Notes under the pieces: generated by a model
The model's input: the letters and a program-made list of their open reading frames with translations, nothing else
Told to the model about the DNA's origin: nothing
Databases searched by the model: none
Made by a program: the position numbers and the translations under genes
Source: CAYRXM01 sp964449465
GTDB taxonomy: Bacteria; Chloroflexota; Anaerolineae; JAFGEY01
Length of the DNA stretch: 64,000 nt
Direction of reading: 5' to 3'
NCBI GenBank assembly: GCA_964449465.1
Contig: CAYVBK010000007.1
Coordinates: forward strand, 87,167 to 151,166
Part shown: piece after piece, positions 1-9,629 of the stretch
How positions within the stretch are numbered: the first letter of the stretch is position 1
How the letters are laid out: every line of letters begins with the position of its first letter

Positions 1-168
1 GTGGTGACGGCTCTGGGCGCGGTGCATTTTGCCGAACAGCGCGCCTTGCTGGAGCAAGAGGGTGTCGTGTTTGATGCGCAGGGGCGGGTGGATATGCGGG
101 CGTACCAATGGGCGGCACAGTCCTGGCTGGAAATCCAGTTGCCGCCGGATGATAAAAGTGCCTTTTGA
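1..168 (+). CDS. C-terminal end of an unidentified protein (partial)
   Basis: Frame 1 is open from the window edge to a TGA at 166-168 and encodes about 55 residues ending in PPDDKSAF. The composition (AVHFAEQRALLEQEG, then a Trp/Gln-rich stretch) looks like real coding sequence rather than a shadow frame. The start lies outside the window. I do not recognise the family. It converges on the FHA gene with a 120-base gap that holds only a G-rich hairpin near 255-272. Confidence 0.5.
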   Translation: MVTALGAVHFAEQRALLEQEGVVFDAQGRVDMRAYQWAAQSWLEIQLPPDDKSAF

Positions 169-288
169 AAAAAGGCGTAACTACACCCACTGTCATTTTT
201 TGCCTGGTTTTCAGCCCTTGCCGACAGAATGTGGGCGGCTTTTGGGGCGTCGTAGGGGGCGAGGTTGCCCCCTGTCTCGGCAGCAACA

Positions 289-1395
289 TTACGGCATCGA
301 GCTGCAATCGGGATGGCCGACCCAAAAAGTAGCCTGTGCCCGTTCGCCGAACGATTCGACATAGAATGAACCGAGTGCATCGGCATTGGCGCCATATATC
401 AGTTCATAGATGCACTCGTTCGAGTTGGTGGGGCCGCAAATCGCATCAATATCGCGGTAATAGGTGTACTGTCCGCGCCCGCCCCAGCCCAAAATTTTGA
501 ACTTGAGTCTCCATTGGGTCTTGGAAATGCAGCCAGATTCAAGCAGTGACCATTGAATCCCCAACGGCACGGCGGTGGCCGTCGGCGGCGGAGTGGGGGT
601 GGGTGTGGGTGTGGCGGTGGGCGTCCAGGTGGCCGTTGGGCGCGGCGTGGCGGTGGCGGCGCGGGTGGGCGTGGCGGTGGGCGTATCCGTCGAGGTGGGC
701 GTCGGTGTATGAGTAGGGGTGGCTGTGTGCGTGGCTGTCGGCGTCTCGGTGGGGGTCTCGGTCACGGTGGGCGTCGGTGTGAACGTCGGTGGACGCACGC
801 GGGTGGGTGTGGATGTGCGTGTGGGCGTCGAGACCTGGCCTGGCCTCACGGTGAACGTGGGAGAGGCCGGCGCCATCTTGGGTGTGGGCGTCGAGGTGGG
901 TTGGGCCAGCGGATTGGGCAAAACGCCGCCCAGCACCAACGCGCCGCCGGCCAGAATAGCCAGCAAGACCAGGCCGATCAGGCTCAGGCCGACGATCAGG
1001 CCAATGGGTGGCCCGGCCGGGACGACTGCCGCGCCGGGTGGCGGCGTCGGCGTGTAGAGCATGGTGGGTTGCACGGCCGCGGCCGCCGGAATGCCCCATT
1101 GAAAAGTCAGAACCACATCGCTGCCCAGCGCAATGGTCTGGCCCGGCTGAATCACGCGCGGCGCGGTGATGCGTTCGCCGTTGACAAAGGTGCCATAGGT
1201 GCTGCCCAAATCCTGGAGGACAAATTGTCCGTCCTGAAAACTGAGCTGCGCATGGCGGCGCGATACACCGGCGGCCGGGATGGCAATGCCTTCGCCCGGA
1301 TCGCGCCCCAAAATTTCGGGGTTGCGTTTTAGCGGCCAGGTTTGCCCGGCCAGCGGCCCCGACACAACTTGAATGTACCAGGTTTCCTGATCCAT
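289..1395 (-). CDS. FHA-domain protein with membrane segment and Thr-Pro linker
   Basis: Of 368 residues, about 1-100 form a forkhead-associated domain (GRDPGEG, then SRRHAQLSF and DLGSTYGTFVNGERI), the fold that reads phosphothreonine peptides. One strongly hydrophobic helix follows (around 135-165, PIGLIVGLSLIGLVLLAILA), then a long low-complexity TPTPT linker and a C-terminal domain of about 90 residues with four Cys. The ATG at 1395 is chosen because AGGAGG lies just upstream; an in-frame ATG at 1431 has no such site. Inferred topology: FHA inside the cell, Thr-Pro stalk and Cys-containing domain outside, linking Ser/Thr phosphosignalling to the envelope. It has its own promoter at 1461-1489. 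The partner kinase is not in the window. Confidence 0.85.
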   Translation of the reverse strand: MDQETWYIQVVSGPLAGQTWPLKRNPEILGRDPGEGIAIPAAGVSRRHAQLSFQDGQFVLQDLGSTYGTFVNGERITAPRVIQPGQTIALGSDVVLTFQWGIPAAAAVQPTMLYTPTPPPGAAVVPAGPPIGLIVGLSLIGLVLLAILAGGALVLGGVLPNPLAQPTSTPTPKMAPASPTFTVRPGQVSTPTRTSTPTRVRPPTFTPTPTVTETPTETPTATHTATPTHTPTPTSTDTPTATPTRAATATPRPTATWTPTATPTPTPTPPPTATAVPLGIQWSLLESGCISKTQWRLKFKILGWGGRGQYTYYRDIDAICGPTNSNECIYELIYGANADALGSFYVESFGERAQATFWVGHPDCSSMP

Positions 1396-1460
1396 GCGCT
1401 CCTCCTGATGGTCGTCTGTGCTGTGCGCCATTCACCGGCCAGATCGGTGAGGTTGGCTAG

Positions 1461-1489
1461 AGTATACGCCAACCGGCCTGGCGCGTCAA
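1461..1489 (-). promoter_or_regulatory. Sigma70-type promoter of the FHA gene
   Basis: Read on the minus strand: TTGACG, a 17-base spacer, then TATACT. It lies about 66 bases upstream of the FHA start codon and is back to back with the plus-strand promoter at 1498-1526. Confidence 0.65.
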
Positions 1490-1497
1490 GACAGAGG

Positions 1498-1526
1498 TTG
1501 TCAAAATTGACCGCGCCTTGTATAAT
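1498..1526 (+). promoter_or_regulatory. Sigma70-type promoter of the mutase-led cassette
   Basis: TTGTCA, a 17-base spacer and a perfect TATAAT at 1521-1526, about 75 bases before the mutase ATG. It is the best promoter visible ahead of the eight-gene plus-strand run. Confidence 0.7.
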
Positions 1527-1601
1527 GCTAGAGTTTTGCAGAGAAAATGCCCGGTACGCCGACCGGTGTGCCGGGACGACCCTTTGAAAGAGAGGACATC
1601 T

Positions 1602-3266
<1,665 letters not shown>

Positions 3267-3275
3267 GGAGGCAAG

Positions 3276-5444
3276 ATGGAGCCATTGCGTTTTTCGACCT
3301 GCGATCCGCAGATCAAGGCACGCGCCGACGAGCTGCTGGCGCGCATGACGTTGGAGGAAAAAGTCGGGCAGATGGTGCAGGTTCACCTGCGCTGGCGGCC
3401 CGATGTGGATGATTATATCCGGCGCGGGCAGATCGGCTCGTTGTTGGGGCTGACCGACGTGCGCGAGATTAACCGGGTGCAGCGCATTGCCGTGCAGGAA
3501 ACGCGGCTGGGCATCCCGTTGATCGTGGGCAACGATGTCATTCACGGCTATCGCACCATATTCCCCATTCCGCTGGCGCAGTCTTGCACGTGGAATCCCG
3601 AACTGGTAGAGCAGGCGGCTCGCATCGCCGCCGATGAAGCCGCCGCCAACGGCACCGACTGGATTTTTGCCCCGATGGTAGACATTGCCCGCGACCCGCG
3701 TTGGGGGCGCATCGCTGAGGGTGCCGGCGAGGATCCTTGTGTGGGCCAGGCGATGGCGCGAGCGCAGGTGCGCGGCTTTCAGGCCAGCGATCTGAGCAGC
3801 GGTCGGCGCATTGTGGCCTGTCCCAAGCACTATGTGGCCTATGGCGCCGCCGAGGCCGGGCGAGATTACAATCGCGTGGACATGTCTGAGCAAACCCTGC
3901 GCGATGTGTATCTGCCGCCGTTCAAGGCTGCCTTTGACGCCGGCGCCGGCTCGGTCATGTCGGCGTTCAACGAGATCAACGGCATTCCGGCGTCGGCCAA
4001 TCCCTTTACCCTGCGCACCGTGCTGCGCGAAGAGTGGGGCTTTGAAGGGGTGGTGTTGAGCGATTACAATGCTGTGGCCGAGTTGATTCCGCACGGTTTT
4101 GTGGCCAATCTGCGCGAGGCCGCCGAAGAATCTGTTTTGGGCGGCGTGGATATGGATATGATGGGCGACGCCTATTTGAATCATCTGGTCGAGTTGGTCC
4201 AGTCGGGCGTGGTGCCGGAAGCGTTTGTGGACGAAGCGGTCAGCCGCATTTTGTGTCTCAAGATGGCTCTGGGCCTGTTTGAGCGTCCCTTTGCCGACGA
4301 GTCGCTGGCCGGACAGCCCATTTTGCGCCCAGAGCATCGTCAGGCGGCGTTGGAACTGGCGCAGCAGTCTATGGTGCTGCTCAAAAATGAGGGCGGCCTG
4401 CTGCCTCTCGCGCCCGACACGCCGCGCCTTGCAGTGATCGGCCCGCTGGCTGACGATCATTGCGCTCCGCTGGGCTGCTGGTCGTGGACCGGGCGCGCCG
4501 AAGATGTGGAAAGCGTGTTGGATGGCCTCCGTGCCGTGTGGCAGGGAAGTGGCGAGCCTGTCCATGTGGCCGGCTGTGAAGTGCGGGGCGATGACTGCTC
4601 TGGCCTGGATGCGGCTGTGCAGGCTGCCCGCGCTGCCGATGTGGCTGTGTTGGTGTTGGGCGAGAGCGCAGACATGAGCGGCGAGGCCCGTTCGCGCACC
4701 CATTTGGGGCTGCCCGGTCAGCAACAGCGGCTGCTGGAGGCCGTCTGCGCTACCGGTACGCCGGTGGTGGTGGTGCTGATGTCGGGCCGCCCGCTGGTGA
4801 TTCCCTGGATGGCCCATCACGTGCCGGCCATTCTGGCGGCCTGGCACGGCGGCATCCGCACCGGGCGGGCTGTGGCCGACATTTTGTTCGGTCAGATCAA
4901 TCCATCGGGCCGGCTGACGATCAGCTGGCCGCGCTGCGAAGGCCAGATTCCCATCTATTATGCGCACAAGAACACCGGTCGGCCGGTGTCGGGCAAAGGC
5001 ACTACCCAGTTTGATGAGCCTTTCCGCTCCAACTATATGGACGAGCCGAACGAGCCGCTGTATCCTTTTGGCTATGGCCTGAGCTATACCTCATTTGACT
5101 ATGAAAACCTGCGCGTGCATATGCCGATCTTGACCGAACGGGATGACCTGGTCGTTTCTGTCGAGGTGGTCAACAGCGGTGCCCGCAGTGGCGACGAGGT
5201 GGTGCAGCTCTATGTGCGCGACGAGGTGGGTTGCCTGACCCGGCCGGTCAAGGAACTCGAGGGTTTTCAACGGATTTCTTTGCAGCCCGGCGAGCGGCGC
5301 ACGGTGGAATTTCGTCTGCCGGTGAGCGAGTTGGGTTTCCATGGCCCGGCCACGCTGTACATGGTCGAGATGGGGACGTTTCGCGTGTGGGTGGGGCGCA
5401 GTTCAGATGAAGGTCTGGAAGGTCGCTTTGAGGTGGTGGCCTAG
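3276..5444 (+). CDS. Glycoside hydrolase family 3 beta-glycosidase
   Basis: The 722 residues have the classical GH3 layout: an N-terminal TIM barrel (about 20-330), an alpha/beta sandwich (about 365-600, ending in the PLYPFGYGLSYTSF block) and a C-terminal fibronectin-III-like domain (about 620-720). The predicted nucleophile is Asp263 in VVLSDYNAV; KHYVAYG and the GNDVIHGYRTIFP stretch are family-typical substrate-binding blocks. It releases non-reducing-end sugars from beta-glucosides or related oligosaccharides. No signal peptide is present, so it likely acts on imported oligosaccharides. GGGAGG precedes the ATG. Family assignment is firm; sugar specificity (glucose, xylose, arabinose) is not. 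Confidence 0.92.
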   Translation: MEPLRFSTCDPQIKARADELLARMTLEEKVGQMVQVHLRWRPDVDDYIRRGQIGSLLGLTDVREINRVQRIAVQETRLGIPLIVGNDVIHGYRTIFPIPLAQSCTWNPELVEQAARIAADEAAANGTDWIFAPMVDIARDPRWGRIAEGAGEDPCVGQAMARAQVRGFQASDLSSGRRIVACPKHYVAYGAAEAGRDYNRVDMSEQTLRDVYLPPFKAAFDAGAGSVMSAFNEINGIPASANPFTLRTVLREEWGFEGVVLSDYNAVAELIPHGFVANLREAAEESVLGGVDMDMMGDAYLNHLVELVQSGVVPEAFVDEAVSRILCLKMALGLFERPFADESLAGQPILRPEHRQAALELAQQSMVLLKNEGGLLPLAPDTPRLAVIGPLADDHCAPLGCWSWTGRAEDVESVLDGLRAVWQGSGEPVHVAGCEVRGDDCSGLDAAVQAARAADVAVLVLGESADMSGEARSRTHLGLPGQQQRLLEAVCATGTPVVVVLMSGRPLVIPWMAHHVPAILAAWHGGIRTGRAVADILFGQINPSGRLTISWPRCEGQIPIYYAHKNTGRPVSGKGTTQFDEPFRSNYMDEPNEPLYPFGYGLSYTSFDYENLRVHMPILTERDDLVVSVEVVNSGARSGDEVVQLYVRDEVGCLTRPVKELEGFQRISLQPGERRTVEFRLPVSELGFHGPATLYMVEMGTFRVWVGRSSDEGLEGRFEVVA

Positions 5445-5466
5445 CCCCAGGTGGACGCGGCCGCAA

Positions 5467-7398
5467 ATGATTTTTCTGCTCGTTCTGCTGCTTGGGTTTG
5501 CCTTGATGATCTTGCGGCGGGCCTGGGTATGCGACGATGCCTATATCACTTTTCGCACATCGGTGCACCTGGCGCAGGGGTATGGCCCGCGCTGGAATGT
5601 GGCCGAGCGGGTGCAGTCATACACCAACCCGCTGTGGATGCTGTGCATGGCCGCCGCATACGCGCTGACCGGCGATGTGTTTTATACCGGCATCGCTCTG
5701 GGGTTGCTTTTGACGCTGGCGGCGGCCTGGCAGAATATTCGCATCGCCGATTCGTTTGCTGCGGCGGCATGGGGCATTCTGGCGCTGGCTTGCTCCAATG
5801 CGGTGTTAGATTATGCTACATCGGGCCTGGAGAATGCCTTGACGCATTTTCTGTTGGCCGTTTTTGCGGTGTGCTATTTTCGCTGTTCTTTGTCATTCAA
5901 GAGTCTTTTCTGTCTTGCTTTGGTTGCGGCTCTGGGCATGCTCAACCGGCTGGATGTGGTCTGGTTGTATGCGCCGCCGCTCGGCTATGCGCTGTGGCGG
6001 TGGTGGCGAGCGCGACACAGTTTGCCGGCGGGCTTGATCGCCGTGGGACTGGGGCAGTTGCCCTTGTGGTTGTGGGAAGGGTTTTCGCTGGTGTATTATG
6101 GCTTTCTCTTTCCCAACACGGCCTATGCCAAGCTGAATACGGCCATTCCGGCCGGGCAAATGATCGAACAGGGACTGGCTTACCTGGTGCGCTCGTGGCG
6201 TTATGATCCGCTGATTTTGACGCTGATCGGCGGCGGGCTGTTTTTGACCCTGTTTCGCCCGTCTGATCCGCAACTGGACCGCCCGCTGGCTTGGGGGCTG
6301 CTGCTGCAACTGGTCTACCTGGTGCGCATCGGCGGCGATTTTGCCAACGGGCGGTTTTTGACTGCGCCGCTGTGGGTGGCTGTCTTGTTGTTGCTGCGCC
6401 AGGATTGGAAGCGGCTCGGCGGGCGGGCCATCGCCGCTGCTGTGGGGGCGACCATTCTGATCGGGGCGCTGGCCGTTCACCCTACGTTTCTTTTCAGCCG
6501 CAATGATTTTGGCGCGCCGGATAACAGCGTCTTTATTGACGATCAAGGCATCGCCGACGAGCGGATGTGGTATGCCGCCACCAACAGCCTGATCGGCCCG
6601 CTGCGCGATGCATCACATTCTGTGCCACGTGCCGCCGACCTGCCTGCACATGGCTGGCGATACGACGGCATGCTGGCGCGTCAGTTGGGTCGCCGGGTAG
6701 TGACCACGTTTTCCATTGGTATGTTTGGCTTTTACGCCGGGTCGCAGGTGTATGTCATAGACCTGTACGCGCTGGCCGATCCCTTGCTGGCGCGGCTGCC
6801 GGCGCTGCACAACGAGCATTGGCGTATCGGCCATTTTACCCGCGCCCTGCCCGAAGGCTATGTGGAAACTCTGCTGTCGGGCCAAAATCAAATCGCCGAC
6901 GCGGCTCTGGGCGCATACTATGATCGCCTGGCCCTGATCACCCGGGGGCCGTTGTTCGATCCGCAGCGATGGGTGGCGATCTGGCAGATCAACACCGGGC
7001 AGTATGATCGCTGGATCGATCAAGATGCGTACCGGTATCCCAAGATGGCCTATGTCAAATTGAATCAATTGAGTGGACGAACGGCATCCGTAGTGCCCTG
7101 GTTTGACGCCGGCACGGTGTTTTTTTACGATGGTGGTCTGGAGATTGAGCTGGCGCGGCCGAGCGATGCTTTTCGCATCGAAATGAGTGTGCGCGGCAGC
7201 CCGGCCTATGAACTGCGCTTTTTACGCGGGCAGACTGTGCAGGCTGTTCAAACTCTGCGCGCAGAGCAGCCCTGGCGCTGGCAAACTCTCAGCTTGAATG
7301 TGCCTGCGGCGGCCCGCGCAGCGGGATATGACCGGATTCAGGTGTTTTCACAGCGACCCGGCCAAGCCAGCGCGATCTGGCATATTCGGCTGGAATGA
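5467..7398 (+). CDS. GT-C-type membrane glycosyltransferase-like protein
   Basis: This polytopic protein is 643 residues from ATG 5467. An upstream ATG at 5407 would add 20 basic residues and overlap GH3 by 38 bases; both starts are plausible. The first hydrophobic helix is followed by CDDAYITFR (DD motif in the first outer loop), then ERVQSYTNPLW, the signature of GT-C lipid-phosphate-sugar-dependent transferases, including the mycobacterial arabinofuranosyltransferase AftB group. About nine further membrane helices run to roughly residue 345, followed by a soluble domain of about 300 residues that is probably outside the membrane. Acceptor and donor are unknown. It lies between a GH3 and an amidohydrolase in the same run. 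Confidence 0.75.
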   Translation: MIFLLVLLLGFALMILRRAWVCDDAYITFRTSVHLAQGYGPRWNVAERVQSYTNPLWMLCMAAAYALTGDVFYTGIALGLLLTLAAAWQNIRIADSFAAAAWGILALACSNAVLDYATSGLENALTHFLLAVFAVCYFRCSLSFKSLFCLALVAALGMLNRLDVVWLYAPPLGYALWRWWRARHSLPAGLIAVGLGQLPLWLWEGFSLVYYGFLFPNTAYAKLNTAIPAGQMIEQGLAYLVRSWRYDPLILTLIGGGLFLTLFRPSDPQLDRPLAWGLLLQLVYLVRIGGDFANGRFLTAPLWVAVLLLLRQDWKRLGGRAIAAAVGATILIGALAVHPTFLFSRNDFGAPDNSVFIDDQGIADERMWYAATNSLIGPLRDASHSVPRAADLPAHGWRYDGMLARQLGRRVVTTFSIGMFGFYAGSQVYVIDLYALADPLLARLPALHNEHWRIGHFTRALPEGYVETLLSGQNQIADAALGAYYDRLALITRGPLFDPQRWVAIWQINTGQYDRWIDQDAYRYPKMAYVKLNQLSGRTASVVPWFDAGTVFFYDGGLEIELARPSDAFRIEMSVRGSPAYELRFLRGQTVQAVQTLRAEQPWRWQTLSLNVPAAARAAGYDRIQVFSQRPGQASAIWHIRLE

Positions 7399-7414
7399 GG
7401 CAAGGGAGAACCGC

Positions 7415-8275
7415 ATGATCATTGATGCACACCATCATGCCGGCTGGCGCGGCCATAACCTGGAGCGTTTTTTGGACAACATGGCGGCATGTCATATTGA
7501 TCGCACCTGGCTGCTCAGTTGGGAATCGCCGCCCGACGAATATGATCCCGAAAATAATCATTTGTGGGTTGGCGGAGAGCGGGGGCCTGTTCCGTTCGAG
7601 TCGGGGCTGCGTTATCGAGAGGGCGCGCCGGGCCGATTTGTGCTGGGCTATGCGCCGGACCCGCGGCGGCCCGATGCCATAGACCGTTTGCAGGCGGTTA
7701 TCGAGTTGTACGGCGTCCGGGTATGTGGCGAGTTGAAACTGCGCATGACCTATGACAATCCAGATGCGCTGCGCATGTTTCGCTTTTGTGGCAGCAAGGG
7801 CCTGCCGGTGACAGTGCATCTCGACTATGCGTTCAGCACCGGCCGGAAATATCCGCGTCCCGATTGGTGGTATGGCGGCGGCATTGACGCGCTGGAACGG
7901 GCCGTGCGCCTTTGCCCCGAAACCTGCTTTATCGGCCATGCGCCGGGCTTTTGGGCGCACATATCCGGCGATGATTTGTTCGATCAGGTCGTCTATCCGA
8001 CCGGGCCGGTGCTTCCCGGTGGAAAGGTGATCGAGATGTTTCGTCAATACCCCAATCTTTACGCCGATCTGTCGGCTATGTCGGCGCGAAATGCCTTGAC
8101 GCGCGACCGGGCTTTTGGGCGCGATTTTTTGCTGGAATTTCAAGATCGGCTGTTGTATGGACGCGATAGTTTTGATAATCGGCTGCAAGAGTTGCTGACC
8201 GAGATGGAGCTGCCGGCCCGGGTGTTGGACAAAATCTATGCCGGAAACGCGCTCAGATTGATTTCAGGGTCATAA
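7415..8275 (+). CDS. TIM-barrel metal-dependent amidohydrolase
   Basis: The 286-residue protein begins MIIDAHHHAGW, giving the strand-1 HxH metal motif of the amidohydrolase_2 superfamily. VTVHLDY, then FIGHAPGFW and LLYGRDSFDN supply the later His and Asp ligands. The superfamily hydrolyses or decarboxylates small substrates such as lactones and carboxylates; the reaction here is not identifiable. In a sugar cassette a lactone or uronate-derived substrate is an attractive guess. ATG 7415 follows AAGGGAGA, and the gene starts 16 bases after the membrane protein ends. Confidence 0.8.
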   Translation: MIIDAHHHAGWRGHNLERFLDNMAACHIDRTWLLSWESPPDEYDPENNHLWVGGERGPVPFESGLRYREGAPGRFVLGYAPDPRRPDAIDRLQAVIELYGVRVCGELKLRMTYDNPDALRMFRFCGSKGLPVTVHLDYAFSTGRKYPRPDWWYGGGIDALERAVRLCPETCFIGHAPGFWAHISGDDLFDQVVYPTGPVLPGGKVIEMFRQYPNLYADLSAMSARNALTRDRAFGRDFLLEFQDRLLYGRDSFDNRLQELLTEMELPARVLDKIYAGNALRLISGS

Positions 8276-8334
8276 GATTTGCTTTGGGCCTGGCATTGTT
8301 TTCAATGCTCGTTGAAAGAAAAGGAGAGTGCATC

Positions 8335-9510
8335 ATGATTGAACTGGCGCGCATACGTGATCGCAAGGCCGGTCGTTTTTCCTCGTGGGACACGATGGGG
8401 CGCAACAATGACGCCTGGACCATCCCGCCGGGCGGGTCGGCAGTGCTGGCTGACATCCGGGGGCCGGCTTGCATCACCCACATCTGGATGACGCAGCCCA
8501 ACCATTATCGCGAGTGTTTGCTCAAAATTACGTTCGACAACGCCGACTATCCCAGCGTATTGTGTCCGTTGGGCGACTTTTTCTGTCTGGGACACGGCCT
8601 GGTCAACTCGTTTCAATCGCTGCTGTTTACGGCATCTACTCATTTCAATTACACGTTCAATCAGGGCGCGGCGTTGAACTGTTATGTGCCGATGCCGTTC
8701 GGTCAACGCGCCGTGGTTGAGTTGATCAATGAGAGCGACGAGCCGCATCGCCAGTATTTTTATGTGGATTACGAAACATTGGGCGAGCCGCCGGCCGATC
8801 TGGGCTATTTTCACGCCGAGTTTCGTCGTGCCAATCCCTTTGGCGGTTGGGGCCACGAGATCACGGTCAACACGCCGCAGGCCAACATTGTCAACGCCGA
8901 ACGCATGGCCTGGGACAATAACTATGTGATCCTGGAGACTCAGGGGCGCGGTCACTATATCGGCTGCAATTTGTCTGTGACCAATTTTCAAGGCACGTGG
9001 TGGGGCGAGGGCGATGACATGATTTGGGTGGATGGCTATAAATGGCCGCCCGATCTGCATGGCACCGGCAGCGAAGATTATCTCAATCAGGCCTGGGGCA
9101 TGCAAGAGAATGCCTTTTTGCGTAACGGGTCGTCCATCTTTGAGGGCAAAACCATCACGCCGGGAAACGCCGCGATGACGCTGTGGCGTGGCGCGGGGGG
9201 CTATCAAACCAGCTATGTCTTTCACCTGGAAAACCCGGTGCGTTTTAGCCGCGAGATCAAGGTGACAATTGAACACGGGCATGGCAATCACCTGTGCAAC
9301 GAGATGAGCAGCGTGGCTTATTGGTATGCCGACCAGCCAACCGCTGTGGCGACGCCGCCGTCGGTGGCGCAGCGCATGCCGGTGCTGCGCGACAACCAGG
9401 GGCATTGGCTGTTTGATGGGCGAAATCAATGCCCTGGCCAACCGGTCGAGGTCAATGAGGAAATGAGGCAAATGAAGGCCGACTGGGCCGCGCGGCCCCA
9501 GGTGGGTTGA
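8335..9510 (+). CDS. Glycoside hydrolase family 172 (DUF2961) protein
   Basis: The 391-residue protein carries the DUF2961 signatures: SFSSWD-like SSWDTMGRNNDAW near the N-terminus, ACITHIWMT, and the hallmark LHGTGSEDYLNQAWG. DUF2961 was reclassified as GH172, whose characterised members act on fructofuranosides (difructose dianhydride I) and on D-arabinofuranosides of mycobacterial arabinan. The acidic residue of GSEDY lies in the conserved active-site strand. No signal peptide is seen from ATG 8335, which has AAAGGAGAG upstream; an earlier in-frame ATG at 8284 lacks a ribosome site. The role is probably cleavage of an unusual furanoside; the exact sugar is not inferable. Confidence 0.87.
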   Translation: MIELARIRDRKAGRFSSWDTMGRNNDAWTIPPGGSAVLADIRGPACITHIWMTQPNHYRECLLKITFDNADYPSVLCPLGDFFCLGHGLVNSFQSLLFTASTHFNYTFNQGAALNCYVPMPFGQRAVVELINESDEPHRQYFYVDYETLGEPPADLGYFHAEFRRANPFGGWGHEITVNTPQANIVNAERMAWDNNYVILETQGRGHYIGCNLSVTNFQGTWWGEGDDMIWVDGYKWPPDLHGTGSEDYLNQAWGMQENAFLRNGSSIFEGKTITPGNAAMTLWRGAGGYQTSYVFHLENPVRFSREIKVTIEHGHGNHLCNEMSSVAYWYADQPTAVATPPSVAQRMPVLRDNQGHWLFDGRNQCPGQPVEVNEEMRQMKADWAARPQVG

Positions 9511-9541
9511 CGGCGTCTGGCTGGCAATAGAGGGTGATAAT

Positions 9542-9596
9542 GTAGGGGCGGGCCTTGCGCCCGCCCTGACGGGGCAGGGGCAAGCCCTGCCCCTAC
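9542..9596. repeat. Nested GC-rich palindromic intergenic element
   Basis: The 55-base element begins GTAGGGGC and ends GCCCCTAC, so its ends form a terminal inverted repeat. Inside are two hairpins: GGGCGGGC-CTTGC-GCCCGCCC type and GGGGCAGGGGC-AA-GCCCTGCCCC type. The layout resembles REP-like elements scattered between genes in many environmental bacteria. It fills most of the gap between GH172 and the kinase. Confidence 0.75.
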
Positions 9597-9629
9597 CGGG
9601 TGACGATTTTGGGAATAGGGGATGGAGAA

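Noticed and set aside
255..272. Terminator between the first two genes
   Set aside because: The GGGGGC/GCCCCC hairpin has no T-run in either direction.
29..364. 111-residue frame at the left edge
   Set aside because: It is out of frame with the coding-like partial gene and runs through the intergenic gap into the FHA 3' end.
539..1435. Repetitive frames overlapping the FHA gene (His-Thr and Gly-Arg repeats)
   Set aside because: They arise from the Thr-Pro linker codons read in other frames; only the FHA frame gives domains.
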